Source of the DNA: Trichostrongylus colubriformis
Taxonomy: Eukaryota > Nematoda > Chromadorea > Rhabditida > Trichostrongylidae
NCBI GenBank assembly: GCA_963978905.1
Contig: OZ022258.1
Span: 57,458,591 to 57,522,590 of the forward strand
DNA: 64,000 nucleotides
Reading direction: 5' to 3'
A model generated the notes under the pieces. The model had not been told where the DNA came from. It saw nothing but the letters and a program-made list of their open reading frames with translations, and ran no database searches. A program made the translations under genes and the position numbers. Shown here in pieces: positions 11,695 to 24,900 of the stretch (position 1 is its first letter; every line of letters begins with the position of its first letter).

Positions 11695-13060
11695 GAACAT
11701 CCTACCATATATATTTCGCTTGGTATGTCTGTCTGTGTGTGGGTTTGTCCGTGTGTCCGTCTGTCTGTCACAATATATATCTCGTGTTGCAGCAAAGCTG
11801 GGACGCTGAGTTTTACAAGTGATATCGGGGGTGCCAATGGAATCCCAGCAGGTGGGCCAAAAGTGATAGCAGCTGATAAGGGCTGACAAAAGAACCTCGA
11901 AAGGCAAATGTCGCTAAATCCGTTTCGCCTTTCGCGTTGATCCAAGAGCGTTATAATTCAAGAATGTTCAGCAGGGAGGGGCGGGGACATCAATGGTGGG
12001 TGATTCAGCCTAATAATGGTTGATAAGTTTTGATAAGAAGCGTGAGAAGGCAAGTGTCGTCAGCCATTAATGTCCCTGATCCACCCTGCTAAACATCCAT
12101 GCGTGTCAGCACTCTTGGTTCAACGCGAAAGGCGAAACGAGTGATCCAAATTGATAATGGTTGATAAGATTTAATAAGGAGCGTAAAAAGGCTATAGTCG
12201 CCAAATCCTTTCGCATTTCGCGTTGATCCAGGATAATGGTTGCTAAGATTCGATTAGGAGCATGAGAAGGGAGTGTTCACAGGTATTGTTGGGTACGGGG
12301 ACCTCAATGGTATTGTTGGGTACAAGCCTCAGTGAAACTGATAATGGCTTACCGTGGCTGATAAGAACCGTTGGGAACTGGATGGGATGAAATCCTTTAC
12401 ATCGCTTGCTACTACTATACGACCGCATTAGCGAAAGCGTCTGATGCTCAATGCCTTTGGGTGAACATATTTTTTTATGTTCTGATATCACTGGCCGATG
12501 TATCGATCGCTGAATTGCCTAGCGTTCCGAAAAAGTGCACTTTTCTTGGTACTGCGATCTACAACGATAATCATAATACAACCTATATTTGGGATAGCAA
12601 AGCAAGCGGTTTGCTCAGAATCAGTTTCTCATGCGCATTGCAGCAGCACTGGGTATCGAACGCTTGACTATGTAAATTTCCAAGTAGTGAAGCATGTTTA
12701 CGAGAACGATAAACATCGATAAGCGGGATATGGATCTACCATCAATGTGTAGTAATTAGATGCTCAGCAAGTGAACAATTTGTTACCAATCGGTGCGATC
12801 GAATACAAAATTATCGATCTCTAAACTATCCGAACTACCAATAATGACCTGAACCAGTTGGCTGGCGCACACTACTGCGTGCGATTCATGTAGATGACGT
12901 ACAAAACGGGACCGATGCAATGCGTCTGAAGTATATTAATACCGAAATGCTTTTGAAATTTCCGCTTAATTCCATACACAACTGTGGTCGGGCCGATCTA
13001 AGCTATTTTGCACAACAGCCATGAATCGCGCGCGCAGTAATGTGCGTCCGCCAGCCGGTT
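11695..13060 (+). repeat. Minisatellite-bearing interspersed repeat, copy 1
   Basis: The order is a (TCTG)n/(TGTG)n-like tract (about 11720-11780), a segment around GCAAAGCTGGGACG, imperfect units of about 100-150 bp carrying TTTCGCCTTTCGCGTTGA and GTTGATAAG, a unique tail with CCTTTACATCGCTTGCTACTAC, and an end motif CCAGTTGGCTGGCGCACACTAC. The same order recurs at 57690-59520 (plus) and 26400-27570 (minus). Short open frames in it reflect repeat structure. It may be a non-autonomous DNA element; no ends with a target duplication were resolved. Confidence 0.75.
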
Positions 13061-13249
13061 GTAGAATAATTGGCAACTTCCTCATCAGCTCCTGGCAGCC
13101 CTTATCAGTTTTGATAACTCGCCGTTAAGGTATCTCTACTCTGTAATACCTGTGAGTATGAATATTCCACTGTCAGCCGGAAAAGCAACAGGGACTTGGT
13201 GACATCCGTCTATTGGCGCTGCTTATGCTATCGCAATAGCGACGCGGCG

Positions 13250-14571
13250 ATCAGATGGGCGCAGTTTTCCTATCCTCTTCCATCGAAATGGCGATTATTA
13301 GCTGAAGCAATATCGACGATTGAGAGCGATTGTAGCCATGGCCACTGACGGGAAAAATACGACCCCTTGGGGGAAGAGAAGCACTACTGACATATATGTC
13401 ACGACCGCTGATGTGTGGGTCCTGATCGCTCGAGAGTACACGAGCTCCAACGAGGAGATCGCTCCTGACGGGGAGGTCGCGACCACTGGTGACAGGGTTC
13501 CAGTCAACCGAAAGGTTGCGACCTATGGTGGTGGGCACTCTCAGCAGAGAAGTCACGAGGGTTTTTCAGATTGTGTATAGCAAGGTCATAGCAAGGTCAT
13601 GGACAAAGCTAGTAAACCTACTATCTTCGTAATTCATTTTGCCAGCTTTCTTGAGAGGGGGTTCCTCATTGCTGTGTCCCTTCTCGTATTAAAGTACGCG
13701 AATTTTCCGGTAAGTGAAAGTCTACCAGGTCGTGTGCGCTCTAACAGCTTTCCCGTAGGTATTGGTTTGATGAACAAATTTATATAATACGGCTGCTAAC
13801 ATTTTCTGACCCACTTTCGTTTTCTGATGTCCATGGAGAGATATCTCTCCTTTGTAGAACTCTGTTTGTTTAGGTCTCTCCTTTGTAGAACTCTGTTTGT
13901 TTAGGTGATTTCGCAAGCTCGCCTAAACAGTTTCCTGCTGCAACGCGGTTTATTTTATGTGTACAACAAAGTGTGCAAGATAGAATTTATTACAGGTACA
14001 AACGCCTATCGCTAGTGCTCACCGCGAATGACGTCCAAGTCTTGAATGCGTGGATCTTGAGGGAGAAGTGACGAACAGAATCAGAAAGAACCAGGATATA
14101 TCTTGGGAAGATGAAAGACTCCCATATTGAATCTTGCTCGAAGGTGCTCCCGGCGGATGAGATGAATCAGACTAAGACTGTCCTTTTGAGCAGGCGAGTC
14201 GATATATATAGGTGCACTTCCCGCGCGATCGCCGTAGATCATGCATGCATACGATCGTGATCTCGCTCATGCACTTAATCAAACCGCTCAAAGGACAAGA
14301 AGTACATGTAGGAGGTAAAGCAAGTAATGGTTGCATTTTTCGACAGTTTGTACATATCTCTGAAAATGTGTCATGTGGTTCCATATAGACCTGTTCTCCA
14401 GGGCATGCACCAATGTCTTATCGACTGGAGCCACGTGGACCTGTGATACATGGCAGATAGAAGTAGCACGTAAGACATCGAGTTTTTTTTGTGCAAAACT
14501 CCATTGCAAAGACGATGTTTATCTACCCATATGGATCATCCCTAATTATATAGCGAATCATCAATTATGTC
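13250..14571. other. Gene-poor spacer with a 31-bp tandem duplication
   Basis: About 13320-13560 is a degenerate short-period repeat around CGACCGCTGAT and CGACCACTGGT that is open on both strands and probably non-coding. Positions 13845-13875 and 13876-13906 are an exact head-to-tail duplication of a 31-bp unit starting CTCTCCTTTGTAGAAC. The remainder, up to the 3' end of UGT copy B, shows nothing that I recognise. Confidence 0.5.
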
Positions 14572-17500
14572 TCAATCGACCTTATTCTTGTGATTGAAAA
14601 TATGTTTCAATGACTTCCAAATGCAATAAGTGAAAGCATATAAGGATAGGGCGACCAATGAGAATGCAACAAATATCACATCAAGGCAGAAGTATTGTAT
14701 CACACCCATACGGTAGCTGTACACATTCAGCTCCTCAATCTTGCCATGCATTGCAGAGAATTCTACAGTTGACAGAAGGCGTTCTTTTAGTCTGAATGGT
14801 TTTCTGGTTATTAGCGACGACAGACGCTCGGCGCGTCGTCGATACCTGAAACACGCAATAACTTATACGACGGAACAAAACAGCTAAGGAAATTGCTGGG
14901 GAAAAGTGCCTTGCACAGAAAATCCTAGTGTGGAAACCTACTTGTCGTCTTCCAATATGGAGTGTACACTTTCGATAAGCTTTGCACTTGTGACCGTTTT
15001 CGCATAGAGTATAATCGCTAAACCTCTCCGCTCCACGAGCTTTGCATTTCTGAGTATGCAAATAAAAAAGGAAAAAAGGAATGTTTCCACGTAATCAACC
15101 TCTGGTTGGGATGCGTTACCGTTCTGGTTCAATTTAGCTTTGTGATGGCAGGTTAATGCAATTTGTGACTGAGCATAATTAGGTGCAGATCTAGTTTAAG
15201 TCCCTAATGGGAACGCAGTCTAGCATTCAACCACAGACTGAACCATTGCCGCGAGCAAGGCCCCTCTAGACGGCAGATATCAGACACTTTCACATGCTAC
15301 CTCGATTGCCAGGAAAGTAGAATGCATCATGTATCCAGTCAACCAGCCCTATGTGAAGTTATCTGACCTGTAAGTATCACCAAATAGTGGAATGAAGATA
15401 GCTGGTTTGCCGTTTCTTGTCAGCTCCAGAACACTATTTAGTCCCGCGTGGGATATAAAACATCGCAAATTCGGATGCCCTGAAATCATATCTGTAGCCA
15501 TACCCTCATTGAGTGCATCTGCCACGAATTTCCCCTCAAACTCTCACTAATCTGTCACAGAATGCTGAGTTATTGGCAAATTCTTCCGTGTCGGACGGGA
15601 CTTGAACCAGCACTCCATGCTTTTCGGGCATATGTGCTAATCCATTACACTACCGACACCTCTTTCACCTTGACTCAGCTTTTGAATGGTATATTTACCA
15701 TCGCTTATCAGCACTCACACGTAAAGTATATAGCCGGTTGGCCAATATCGGCATCGAACCGTGAAGCTGAAAGCTTAAGTAGATATTGATTTTGGCATTT
15801 TTTGAATGTTGATAGCTGCTGATTCTCGCCGCAGCCGGCGATGCGAAAGTTTTCACAAGCAATCTGAGTTATTCCGTCCGACAGCGAAGATTCTGCCCAT
15901 AACTCATCATACTTGTGACAACTTTCGCATCGCGGGCTGCGGCGAAAATCAGCAGCTATCAACATTCAAAAAAAATCTCACTAATCTGTTGTATGGAGCG
16001 GTGCTTGTATGGCTTCAAATAAAATGACATACGAAGAAGTGAGGTTTGCGGAATCCACCGAGGTGTGAAAAGGTTTGCCATTTCAGGTACTTTGTCATGC
16101 TCATCGATTTTCCATATGAAAGTGTAGTTCTGGAACGTGGAGACTACTTTTAGAATTGCAGTCCGGATGTTGTTGGGCATCTGCAATGCTTCGATACAAA
16201 CAGTGACGTAAACCTCAAAACACATACACTGTACGCTTATAAGTCCTCATAAAGATGTATAAAATACTCCCGAATGCGGGAGGATGTCCTAATGTTCATG
16301 ACCAAGACTTTTAGGAGCAAGGTGAACAAACCTGAGAGGTGGGGACAATACTGCCAAAGGCTATGAGAATGACACCCTTACTGCCGGGACAATCCATCAT
16401 GAGACGAAATTTCTGAAGAATCCTTGGATACAGAAGAAGGGTTTTGAAGCATCTCCATAGATCCGAACTGACCTCGTCCAGAGGAGTCGCTTCTGGCAAG
16501 GCTATACCACCAATGTGGACGAGTTTTTTGGAGGATGGCCAAGAATATTCAAGGAACTCGTCCGTGTTTGATAAAAGATAGTTCGTCTTGTTGAGGATCC
16601 TTTCGGGAAGGTTTGAGATGGGGCTATGCTTCTTGAAAATCATCTATAATGGTGATGGATAAAAAATGTTTAAGTCAAGTCTAGAGTTCTTTTGATTACT
16701 CACCTCATATTCATAAACACCCCTATTAACTGCCAACCGTACAGCACCGTGCAGGAAAAAGTTAATGAAACGTTGTGGAAAGGTCATAGATTCATCGTAC
16801 GACGACATGAAAGCTGGAAAGCAATCAAGGCTTCTGGTGAACCTTTACTGATAAACCTAAGGCCGCTTCCATAACATGCGACAATGACATCTCGCAGGTA
16901 AAAAAGACAGACGCTTATACCTTGCAATTATATGCTAGTGCACTACTGCACACGTGAATTGAAAGGAAAAACAATATTCTTCACGATAGGCTACATCTCG
17001 TTACATTTTATTTGTTATGATTCTGCTGAAGCTGGTCTTATCGGTACACCTCGAAGGTTATCAAGGGATACAGCCGAAATGAGAGTTGTTCTAATGAAAA
17101 CGGTATCAAGTGATAAGGGCGATTACGAAAGATCAGCTAACCACTCACTGTAGTTCACCTGACCAAATAAAGTTCTTCCTCGAGTCGTCTTCTCATCTCC
17201 TATCGTACAACATTAGCTTGCCACCAAGAACTAGGAACAGACTGCAGTGGCCTCTCTCTAATCAGTTGCCTGGCTCACACTGCTGTGATGTAACACCATG
17301 AGCTTCGTTGAGCGATTGTTTCTTTCTGATAATTTTATTCAGCACACATTACCACATCATATCGATAACAGTTTCGTAATCGTCGCCCATGACGAACAGA
17401 TGAGTATTACTCATCCTCCTCTACTATACAAAAATGGACTAATTCGAGCGAATTCGATCGGTGGCTCGCATCATTCTTGCAGCATTCTCGTCCGTTACAG

Positions 17501-20500
17501 TGGTGCGGCCCTCTACACAAAACCGACAATTTCGATGATTGTTAATAACTATGAGTGTTTTCCCTCCTCTTGCATTAATAGTATTCAATAGGTAGACTTT
17601 GTCAGTCTTCACACAAATCCACATCATTACGCCTTTTGAATTATATTCCTGCGCGCATCCATTGTGGGCCCAGTACCCATGAGCTGCAATTACCTTTCAC
17701 GTTTATATCTCTTTTTCCCGCATCCGGACCTTTCCGGAATCACATGCAAATTTCTAGCTCAAGCTCCACTCAGCACCGCAAAAGCTCCTTCAATCGGGAA
17801 GTGGCTTCCCTTAACACCAGCCACTGAAGACCATCCAACTTTTCCACTGTGCGAGTTTTGAAACCGAGCTGAAATTCCTGCCGCGATAACCATTTGATGT
17901 TTGCACTTTTCGTCCGTTGTGATAGGATCCTCATTCACTTGAATTATGTTTGAAATAGCCGGAACATTGACATCTGACAATATGTTTTCTATTTTCTACG
18001 GCGCGATGGGAGCGAGCTATGAAGTTTTGTTGTAACTCCCGACGACCATAACCCGTCTTTTTCCCACGTTCGGACCACTCTGGAACTGAACAAGCAATTA
18101 TTGCAAACAATTAACAATTTTAGCTCCGAAGATTGAACTTTCCGGAGCTTAAATTAGCCTATGTGCACTATTTACCCTAAAATCTGATAGATAAGTCCGC
18201 CCTCACGCTGTGTCGCGCGCAGCAGCGGCGGACGCAGGCGCAGTCTTCAGAGAGCACAGGATCGCGACGCACCCTTCATTCTTAAAATAGACAGAATTGC
18301 AGAGAATGTTTATTTAACTTTATTTCCAATATCTCCAATATCTAAGAATACCACGTATCAAAATCTTCGTGTAACCCGTGTAACAATGATCATTTATCTC
18401 AAACTTTCTACGCAATCTCAATGTCATCGTCACAAACATTCATGGCATAAAAACTTCACTCATCTCATCTGACAATGACTTTTGGTTCAAGGCTCTTAAG
18501 AAGCTGTTGACAATCGTCTCCTCAGAAATTGAGTAGAACTGTCGCAAACTAAAGCAGCTACCTGTCCGCAGCTCAGCCTTTTCCTGATGCCGCTTTCTAT
18601 GTCTGACTTTTGTTCGGTAAATTTTATTATTCCTCCCGTGTACTGATCATAAGTTGTCCAGGCATTCCGGAGGGCTCGATGACTAGAAGGAGGGCTTACA
18701 TCAGGTGCAAAAACTTGACGCGGCAAGCAGAAGCGCGTTTTGCAGGGGAAAAAGAAGGTGAAAGAGATTTGTGCACCATTATCATAACAGAAATAAGGAA
18801 ATGTCTCTATTTAATGGCTATTTTATCACCAAAACCATCTTTGCGTCGAAAAGAATGCGGCTGCCTGTGCCGCACGCGACACCGCGTGCGGGCCGACTTA
18901 TCTATCAGATTTTAGGGTACTTTTTGTCCCATGCCCTACCCATCCCAAACTTGCACTCTTCCACGGGTTGATGATCATGTTATGCCTCACTTCGTGAAAG
19001 ACAAAGGGACGGAGGGGAAAAAGCAAAGACATAGTTTGGTTCCAAGTTTCTTGCTCTTATACGGAGGTTTAGCATCGATAAAATTACCATTCTTCAAGCT
19101 CAACGGTAAGTTGGGGGGGGGGGGGGGGGTGAGTACAATGTATTAAATGAGCTTTTTGAAACATTAGCGGAACGCAGGAATGGATAAGGATGACATGCAT
19201 CTAGCTAGGCACCAGTGCATCAGAAAGGAAAAGAAGTGTTGGAAATGTTATACATTTACATATATGTGTCTTCAGATGTTTTCGATACGAAACTCTTCTT
19301 CTTGAGATTTTATGAAGACGTTTCGGGTTTCTCTTCGAACCCTTTTTCAGGTCTATAATACGAGCATATCACAATACATCAACAGCAGGTGGATTAATCA
19401 AACTACATTGGAAAACGAGTAAGCACTAGTAACTCACCAATCAGGAATGAATTGGGTTAGGTGGGCGAGTTGGTCCGAGGAATATCGCGTGGCGAGAGTG
19501 ATCAATATCGCGTTGCTCTATTATGATATCCCATGTTAATCCTCAACTCACCATTCCTCACTGCAAACCCCATTTCTCACCACGTGATCGGCTAGGAAGA
19601 TGAGTTCCACTCGCGCACTCTTCCACATCCTCATCGTACCGCACTTGCAGCGCCACGAAGTTCCTCGGACCAACTCGCTCACCTAACACAATTTATCCCC
19701 ACTTGGTTAGTTACTCAGCTTACTCGTGCTCGTTTTCCAGTCTAGTTTGATTAACCCATCTGCTGTTGATGTATTGTGATATGCTCGTATTATAGACATA
19801 AAGAGGATTTCGAAAAGAAATCCGGAAAGTCGTCATAAAGTCATCAGAACAGTTTCGTATCGATAACATCTGAAGACACGATTCATGATGAAGCTCAAAA
19901 CTCTATGATATTGTTTGATGTAGAAATATTCGAAAATGCTACACTACAAGACAAATTTCGAATTGTCTAAACAGAGAAAACTCTGGTGTACTTACCTGGC
20001 ATGAAACTCGGCATAACGGGCACTTCGACAAATTCGTTCATGCTGTCTAAGACTCCAAAAGCAGACGCACCAATAATGTGAGGGATATTTATTAGCTGAA
20101 ATCCGTCTTTTAATCTGTGATTCTTCCACGTTCTAGTATTAATCAAACCTCGAAAAGTCCGAATCCACACAGTGCGAATAGTTCTGAAATACCGACATTG
20201 AAGTGTTCATCTCGTAGGAGGTTCATCGTTCTATTATCGCCGACCAGGTCTTAAATCGTTGTACTTTGTAATGAGGGTAGCACTTACGAAGGAATGAATC
20301 GAGAAGTTCGTTACATTTACTGACGTACTCTTTATTCAACGGGGCTAGAAGCTCTTACATTCACAGGACTCCTGCTGCAACTTCGAAGCAAAGACCACCA
20401 TCTTTAGTTGATCCATGAACGACTTGCTGGCAAGATTCCAAACTCCCACTTCTCTTATATCGAATTTTTTACTTAAGGATTCGGGCATATCAACGAGTAG

Positions 20501-21997
20501 CTGAAATTTCGGTCACGTATTGGGAAGCTGATATCTCATGGATCATCTACAAACGTGAGTCGTTTCAATCGGAATAGCAAATCATCCTACCCGTTTTGAC
20601 TTCTTGGAAACCTCATGCACGTGATCTGCATTAACAACGGGATGGAGCACTGTCTGTAATAAAAATACCTTGTTACTTTGCCATTGCAAAAATATCTCAA
20701 CCGCATATACCCGCTTATACTTCTGCGACTTCGATGAAAACGTGAGACGTTTCGCGTGTATGCGAACGTGAATACTTTTTTTTTAATGCTCCCCATATGC
20801 TTCTTATCTGACTCATAATGAACCCGATATATTACGAGGAAAAGGCACTATCAAGACAGAACTTGCCTAGCACTCACCTTTGCATGAGAGTGACAAGGTT
20901 TTAGTAACTGAAGATGGAATTATGCACAAATTGGATAGAAGTCAGTCTTTGACACGAAGACACTTGGCACTGAAGCTGTTTCATTTGGAATTTGTTATTC
21001 ACTCAGAAGAAAAACTTATTTTGAGTGGTCTGACCGCTATCCCAAAGTATAACTGGCATGATTTGCGAAAGAGCTCGATCTGCTTAAGTTTAAGGTTCTG
21101 GTGGAAGTGTAGTGCTCATGGGTGTCGACAATGGGGTGGGGTCCACGAGGTCGAATTTCCGCTTCGCGGCGATTCACTCGCGGCGCCCCCGTACGACTCG
21201 CCGTATCGATTGCCCTTGGTCGGCCGGCCGAGCGTGACTGCGTCACGTCTGCGCTTTCCACTCATGCCACACTTCCTCGCTTGAAGTCTGCCATGCCCTG
21301 GCACTGGCACTCGCACCCGCCGTGCCGCTCATCGCGCGCGGCCGTGCGGAAATTCGACCTAGTGGACCCCACCCTCGACAATGACATCATTCCGAAGTTG
21401 CCTTCGAAACCAGCAGGCTTCACTCAAAGGACTTCCAGAAGGTCTTGCAAAAGATAGCTTTTCGGATGTTGACTGGATCCTCATAATTACGTGCTCCTCA
21501 AACAAGGACCAGCTACAATGCATAACAGGGAGGGTGACCATCTTCAGAGACCTCTACTCCAACCATTGCCATTCTCAAAACAAAGGAAGACAAGCAGGCT
21601 GCGGCTGAAGCTTTTAATGGTGTCGGTAGTAAAGCCATTTGGAATTTCGTTCCCAATTTGCCGATTCGGCTGGTTGGGGAATGGAGGGTTTAACCGAAAA
21701 CCGTAGAAAGGAATCCGCCAGCAAATTTTAGAACACCCTCTTTTTAGAATATTCAGAACATCCTCGATTGGCTGCCTGCTTCGGGAACTTGTAATACGGG
21801 ACGGCCTTATGATTATGGGAAGCTCTGTAAGGCGAGAAAATGAAGGTACTCACCACGTCATGACCGGCATCATGGAGAATGTCGGCGATTGTGCCCATGA
21901 ACCGCATATGAGAGATTCCTGATGGAGCAGAATAGATGAGAATTTTAAGAGTGAAGACGACGTCGATCAGCACATTCAAGATTACAAGGGACCGCAT
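14572..21997 (-). CDS. UDP-glucuronosyltransferase, copy B (13 exons, 540 aa)
   Basis: Exons (minus strand): 21854-21997, 20591-20653, 20359-20500, 20288-20344, 20149-20249, 19996-20095, 16704-16813, 16473-16643, 16332-16412, 16033-16180, 15368-15491, 14942-15049, 14572-14845. All introns are GT-AG, all phases agree, and the total is 1623 nt with one terminal stop, close to the usual ~530 aa. The enzyme transfers glucuronic acid or glucose from a UDP-sugar to small lipophilic substrates in the ER lumen. Landmarks in order: N-terminal hydrophobic signal, GISH with the presumed catalytic His, the FNVGISE acceptor-domain strand, SNTDEFLEY, GGI, the KGVILIAFGS strand, WIPQ, the donor signature HAGLNSVLE..IPLFGD, a C-terminal membrane helix (about residues 495-520) and a KxKxx ER-retention-like tail. 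The usual Gln after the signature Asp is Thr. I start at the Met aligned with copies A and C; an in-frame Met lies four codons upstream. Intron 6 is 3.2 kb with a fold-back element; intron 10 holds a SINE. Confidence 0.93.
15556..15975 (+). mobile_element. Composite tRNA-derived retroposon in UGT-B intron 10
   Basis: TCTCACTAATCTGT is duplicated at 15542-15555 and 15976-15989, and the insert ends in a run of eight A directly before the second copy. The paralogous intron of UGT copy C (near 33800) has this sequence once, which is the empty site. Inside, a tRNA-like head lies on the minus strand at about 15590-15660 (acceptor GTGTCGG paired with CCGACAC, D-arm GTGTAATGGATTAGCAC), and the SINE body occurs twice in opposite orientation at about 15805-15880 and 15900-15966, forming a hairpin. 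The arrangement fits a rearranged or doubly inserted SINE; an inversion by twin priming is one explanation. Confidence 0.85.
19266..19879. mobile_element. 614-bp fold-back element in UGT-B intron 6
   Basis: The ends are GTGTCTTCAGATG and CATCTGAAGACAC. The arms pair over most of their length: the GATACGAAAC block with GTTTCGTATC, the TCACAATACATCAACAGCAG block with CTGCTGTTGATGTATTGTGA, and an inner GAGTTGGTCCGAGGAA with TTCCTCGGACCAACTC. No open frame of note is present. It is absent from the corresponding intron of copy C. The structure is that of a MITE or fold-back element; no target duplication was confirmed. Confidence 0.85.
21133..21374. mobile_element. hAT-like MITE, copy 2, in UGT-B intron 1
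   Basis: TCGACAAT is duplicated at 21125-21132 and 21375-21382. The 242-bp insert begins GGGGTGGGGTCCA and ends TGGACCCCACCC, with subterminal GGTCGAATTTCC / GGAAATTCGACC. Unit A contains the unoccupied paralogous site at about 4813-4830 (GTGTCGACAATGACATCA), so insertion occurred after the A/B duplication. It is non-autonomous. Confidence 0.9.
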
Positions 21998-24900
21998 GAG
22001 CTCCCGCAAATCCTAAAGTGCTGCAGGTATTGGTGGAAGTGGTCATAAAAGAATCTATATTTACAAACAACGAAAGCCCGGAAGGTACCCAGCTCCGTCG
22101 AGCGATTCAATGAGATTTTTGAGTCGCATCTTTCAGTTGTGTGGGTGTGTGTGATTCAGCTAGTACAAGCCAAATGCTCAGAGGTGCACTCGGAAGAACA
22201 AATTCTTATCATCTGAGCAAAGTCCCGCAGCTAAAAGTCCATATTTGGCTCTAACTAACATAAGAGTACAGAGTTACAAGAGAGTGTCGTTAGGAAAGAG
22301 AATTGGTGACCACGTGTTCGGCGCGACGTGATGGTGCGAGCTATGGGCTCCACATTGGCTGATTCTTGAAACAACTACATACACCTAGAGTCGTGGGGCA
22401 CCGTCATCGCATCAGGATCAACTCAGTAAGGTGCGCATAGCTTGCACCATCGCGTCGCCAACCGAACGTCGCATAGTGAATTTTCCGTCCTAATGGCATA
22501 CCCCCTTTTACAAAGTTTTAAACAGAACGCAGGATCTTAATTACCTCACACTGCCAAGGAAACACTCTCCCTCTAAACATGTTGTTATGACCAAAAGTTT
22601 TGGAAGTTGGGTCTTAACAGAGCAGAGCAGCATAAAAACGCTATGCGGGTTAGTAGAGAAAATTTGTGGAGGAAAGCTTCTATGTCTCTACAATGTAGCC
22701 CACCACTAGTGCGATAGATGCAATATTCAGCAAAGATCTTGTCCGCAAATGAAAAATAAGCTTTATAAGTGTTCCACATTGTGTACCGCTTGCACTAGTC
22801 TGTGATTATCTTTTGGATGATCGTTTTTGATAATTCTCGAGTGGAAACGTCGAACAGACCGTTGTGAAGCATCCCAGCACTGGGAAAAAGATGGGACTCA
22901 AATTTGTTCTATGAATCACCTAATAACTTATCATCCAGCAGATAAAAGTCGTGGTCATGTTGATCTCCGTGCACTAGAGTGTTTTTGCTGAGCGGCACGA
23001 TGCTGTTCAAGCGAAAAATTCACATGCGCCATTTGAAAAAACTACTTTTTGGCGGCAGCAATGAGCATTCATTAAATACAACAGTATTGCTGGATTGCAG
23101 TATGGGTCTGCTTGATGCTGTGTCGGCACTTGCAGTACCCTTGGCATTCTGAAAGAATTCATACTTTGCGTAGTTGTGCAGGCGCCTCGTTTCATTCATA
23201 TACTCATAAACTGGTCTACAATGCTGAAAAGCACACATAAAATCTTGTAAAGGGTTTAGCTGTAGATGACGACAGCGACCATGGGCCGGCTTGTCGTGCA
23301 GGGTGTCACATCAATCGATTTTCGCTACAAATCGCACAAGGATCTGAAAAGGAGCTGGGCGCGTAGTCACCCACGGGACTAGACGCGGTAACACTCTCGT
23401 CATATAGCCAACCACAAAAAAGTGGAATGACAAGCATGCTCGAGTAGAGTTTGATTGTGAAACCACGACTACTCTCCCCACACCTCCTGTCATCATTTCG
23501 GAAGTGCCCACATAAGCCACGCATTTGTTTTCTCAAGCGCATTTCTCACGTTTAGCTTGTGACCAGGAAAAGCTGCTGCGATGAAAAATGTTCGAATATC
23601 TTTAGAATCAGAACATTCTGACATTCAATTGAATATTTTTCGGCCCAGAATGTACTGCTACGTTATCTGCCAAGTTTGAGGTCTTTACTGCAGGCATCCT
23701 TGTACAGAATACGATAATGCGTGGCTAACAAAAAGAAAATCAAGAAAAGGAAGCGACATTCTGTTGTATTCCTCCTACCTTTTCCTCCATGAGGTCTATA
23801 AAAGTTTTGAAGGCGTTATCTTGTAGATTTACACATTTTTTCACTCATTTGCAAAACAGAGTTGCATCAATATCTTAAAAGTAGACAAGTTCCAGCAGTT
23901 GATAGTGTGACATGAGAACAAAATGGAGTTGGGTCATACCGAACAGCAGTTTTCGATGAAAATTCAAAGTTACAAACACATTTTCGAAAAATTCGATTCA
24001 GATAGGAGCATGGATAAGGGGAGATTACGTCAGCGCATGCCTACACTGGAGCATTGAGGGTGGCCCAATATGGGGTCTACCCATAGTCATCAGCCGGCGT
24101 CTCTCTTTTCCACTCGGCCTATATGAATTTATCTTCGCAAAGACCAACCGTTAAACGAGTGCAAGCAGTTGATCGGAATCCTACGCTGCCTCCAGGTATC
24201 GTTTCATATTATCAAAATCCTTACTCCGTACTCACTCGTCTTGCAGTTTGTCTCTTGAGAAAAAAAAAATCCTAGGTAATAGGGTAGCTTTACAATAGGG
24301 GAGCCGCTATACCATCCACACGCAGCACTCGTTCTTTAAAATGCTACGAATAAATAGGAAACGAAAGCTGAGAAGGAGTTCGAATAGATTGGTACGTAAG
24401 GATATTCCCTTTCAGCGACGAGCTCTCTAAAACAATGCAATACAGCTATATCATTCCTACAGTCCTTGAGAGGATCCCAGTGATTTGGCGTCAGTCCAAG
24501 AAACTTTTGACAATCGCAAAGATGTAGAGCAGAGGGAAGCTAGCGAATCTAGGCTTTATGGGCATCCAATTATACTCTATGAAGATTTGAGAAGCTTCGA
24601 AGACGACGAAATCACAGGGGATACGGAGCGAATTGCGATCCCGCTAACATGATATCCATGGGGTTTGTTATCGGACGTCGACGTATTCATAAGAACTATC
24701 AAAGAAGATAAAAACGATAAAAGAATGCGTAGCTCTTGAGGGTGTCAACACTTCCCTAAACCAGTTCTTTTTGAGATTTTCGACTTATCCATTCTAACTT
24801 CCAGTTTGGGGGGCGCGTGATATTAGGACAGAAATTTCGAACTAGCGTTTGGCTTGAGAAGCAAACAGCGCGTGCTGGGGGTGCTGACAATGTGATGCTG

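Noticed and set aside
13251..13580. Overlapping open frames on both strands
   Set aside because: They are produced by a degenerate short-period repeat; neither shows a known motif.
15590..15660. tRNA-Phe-like (GAA) gene on the minus strand
   Set aside because: The acceptor stem pairs, but position 33 is C and the sequence lies inside a composite retroposon with a 14-bp duplication.
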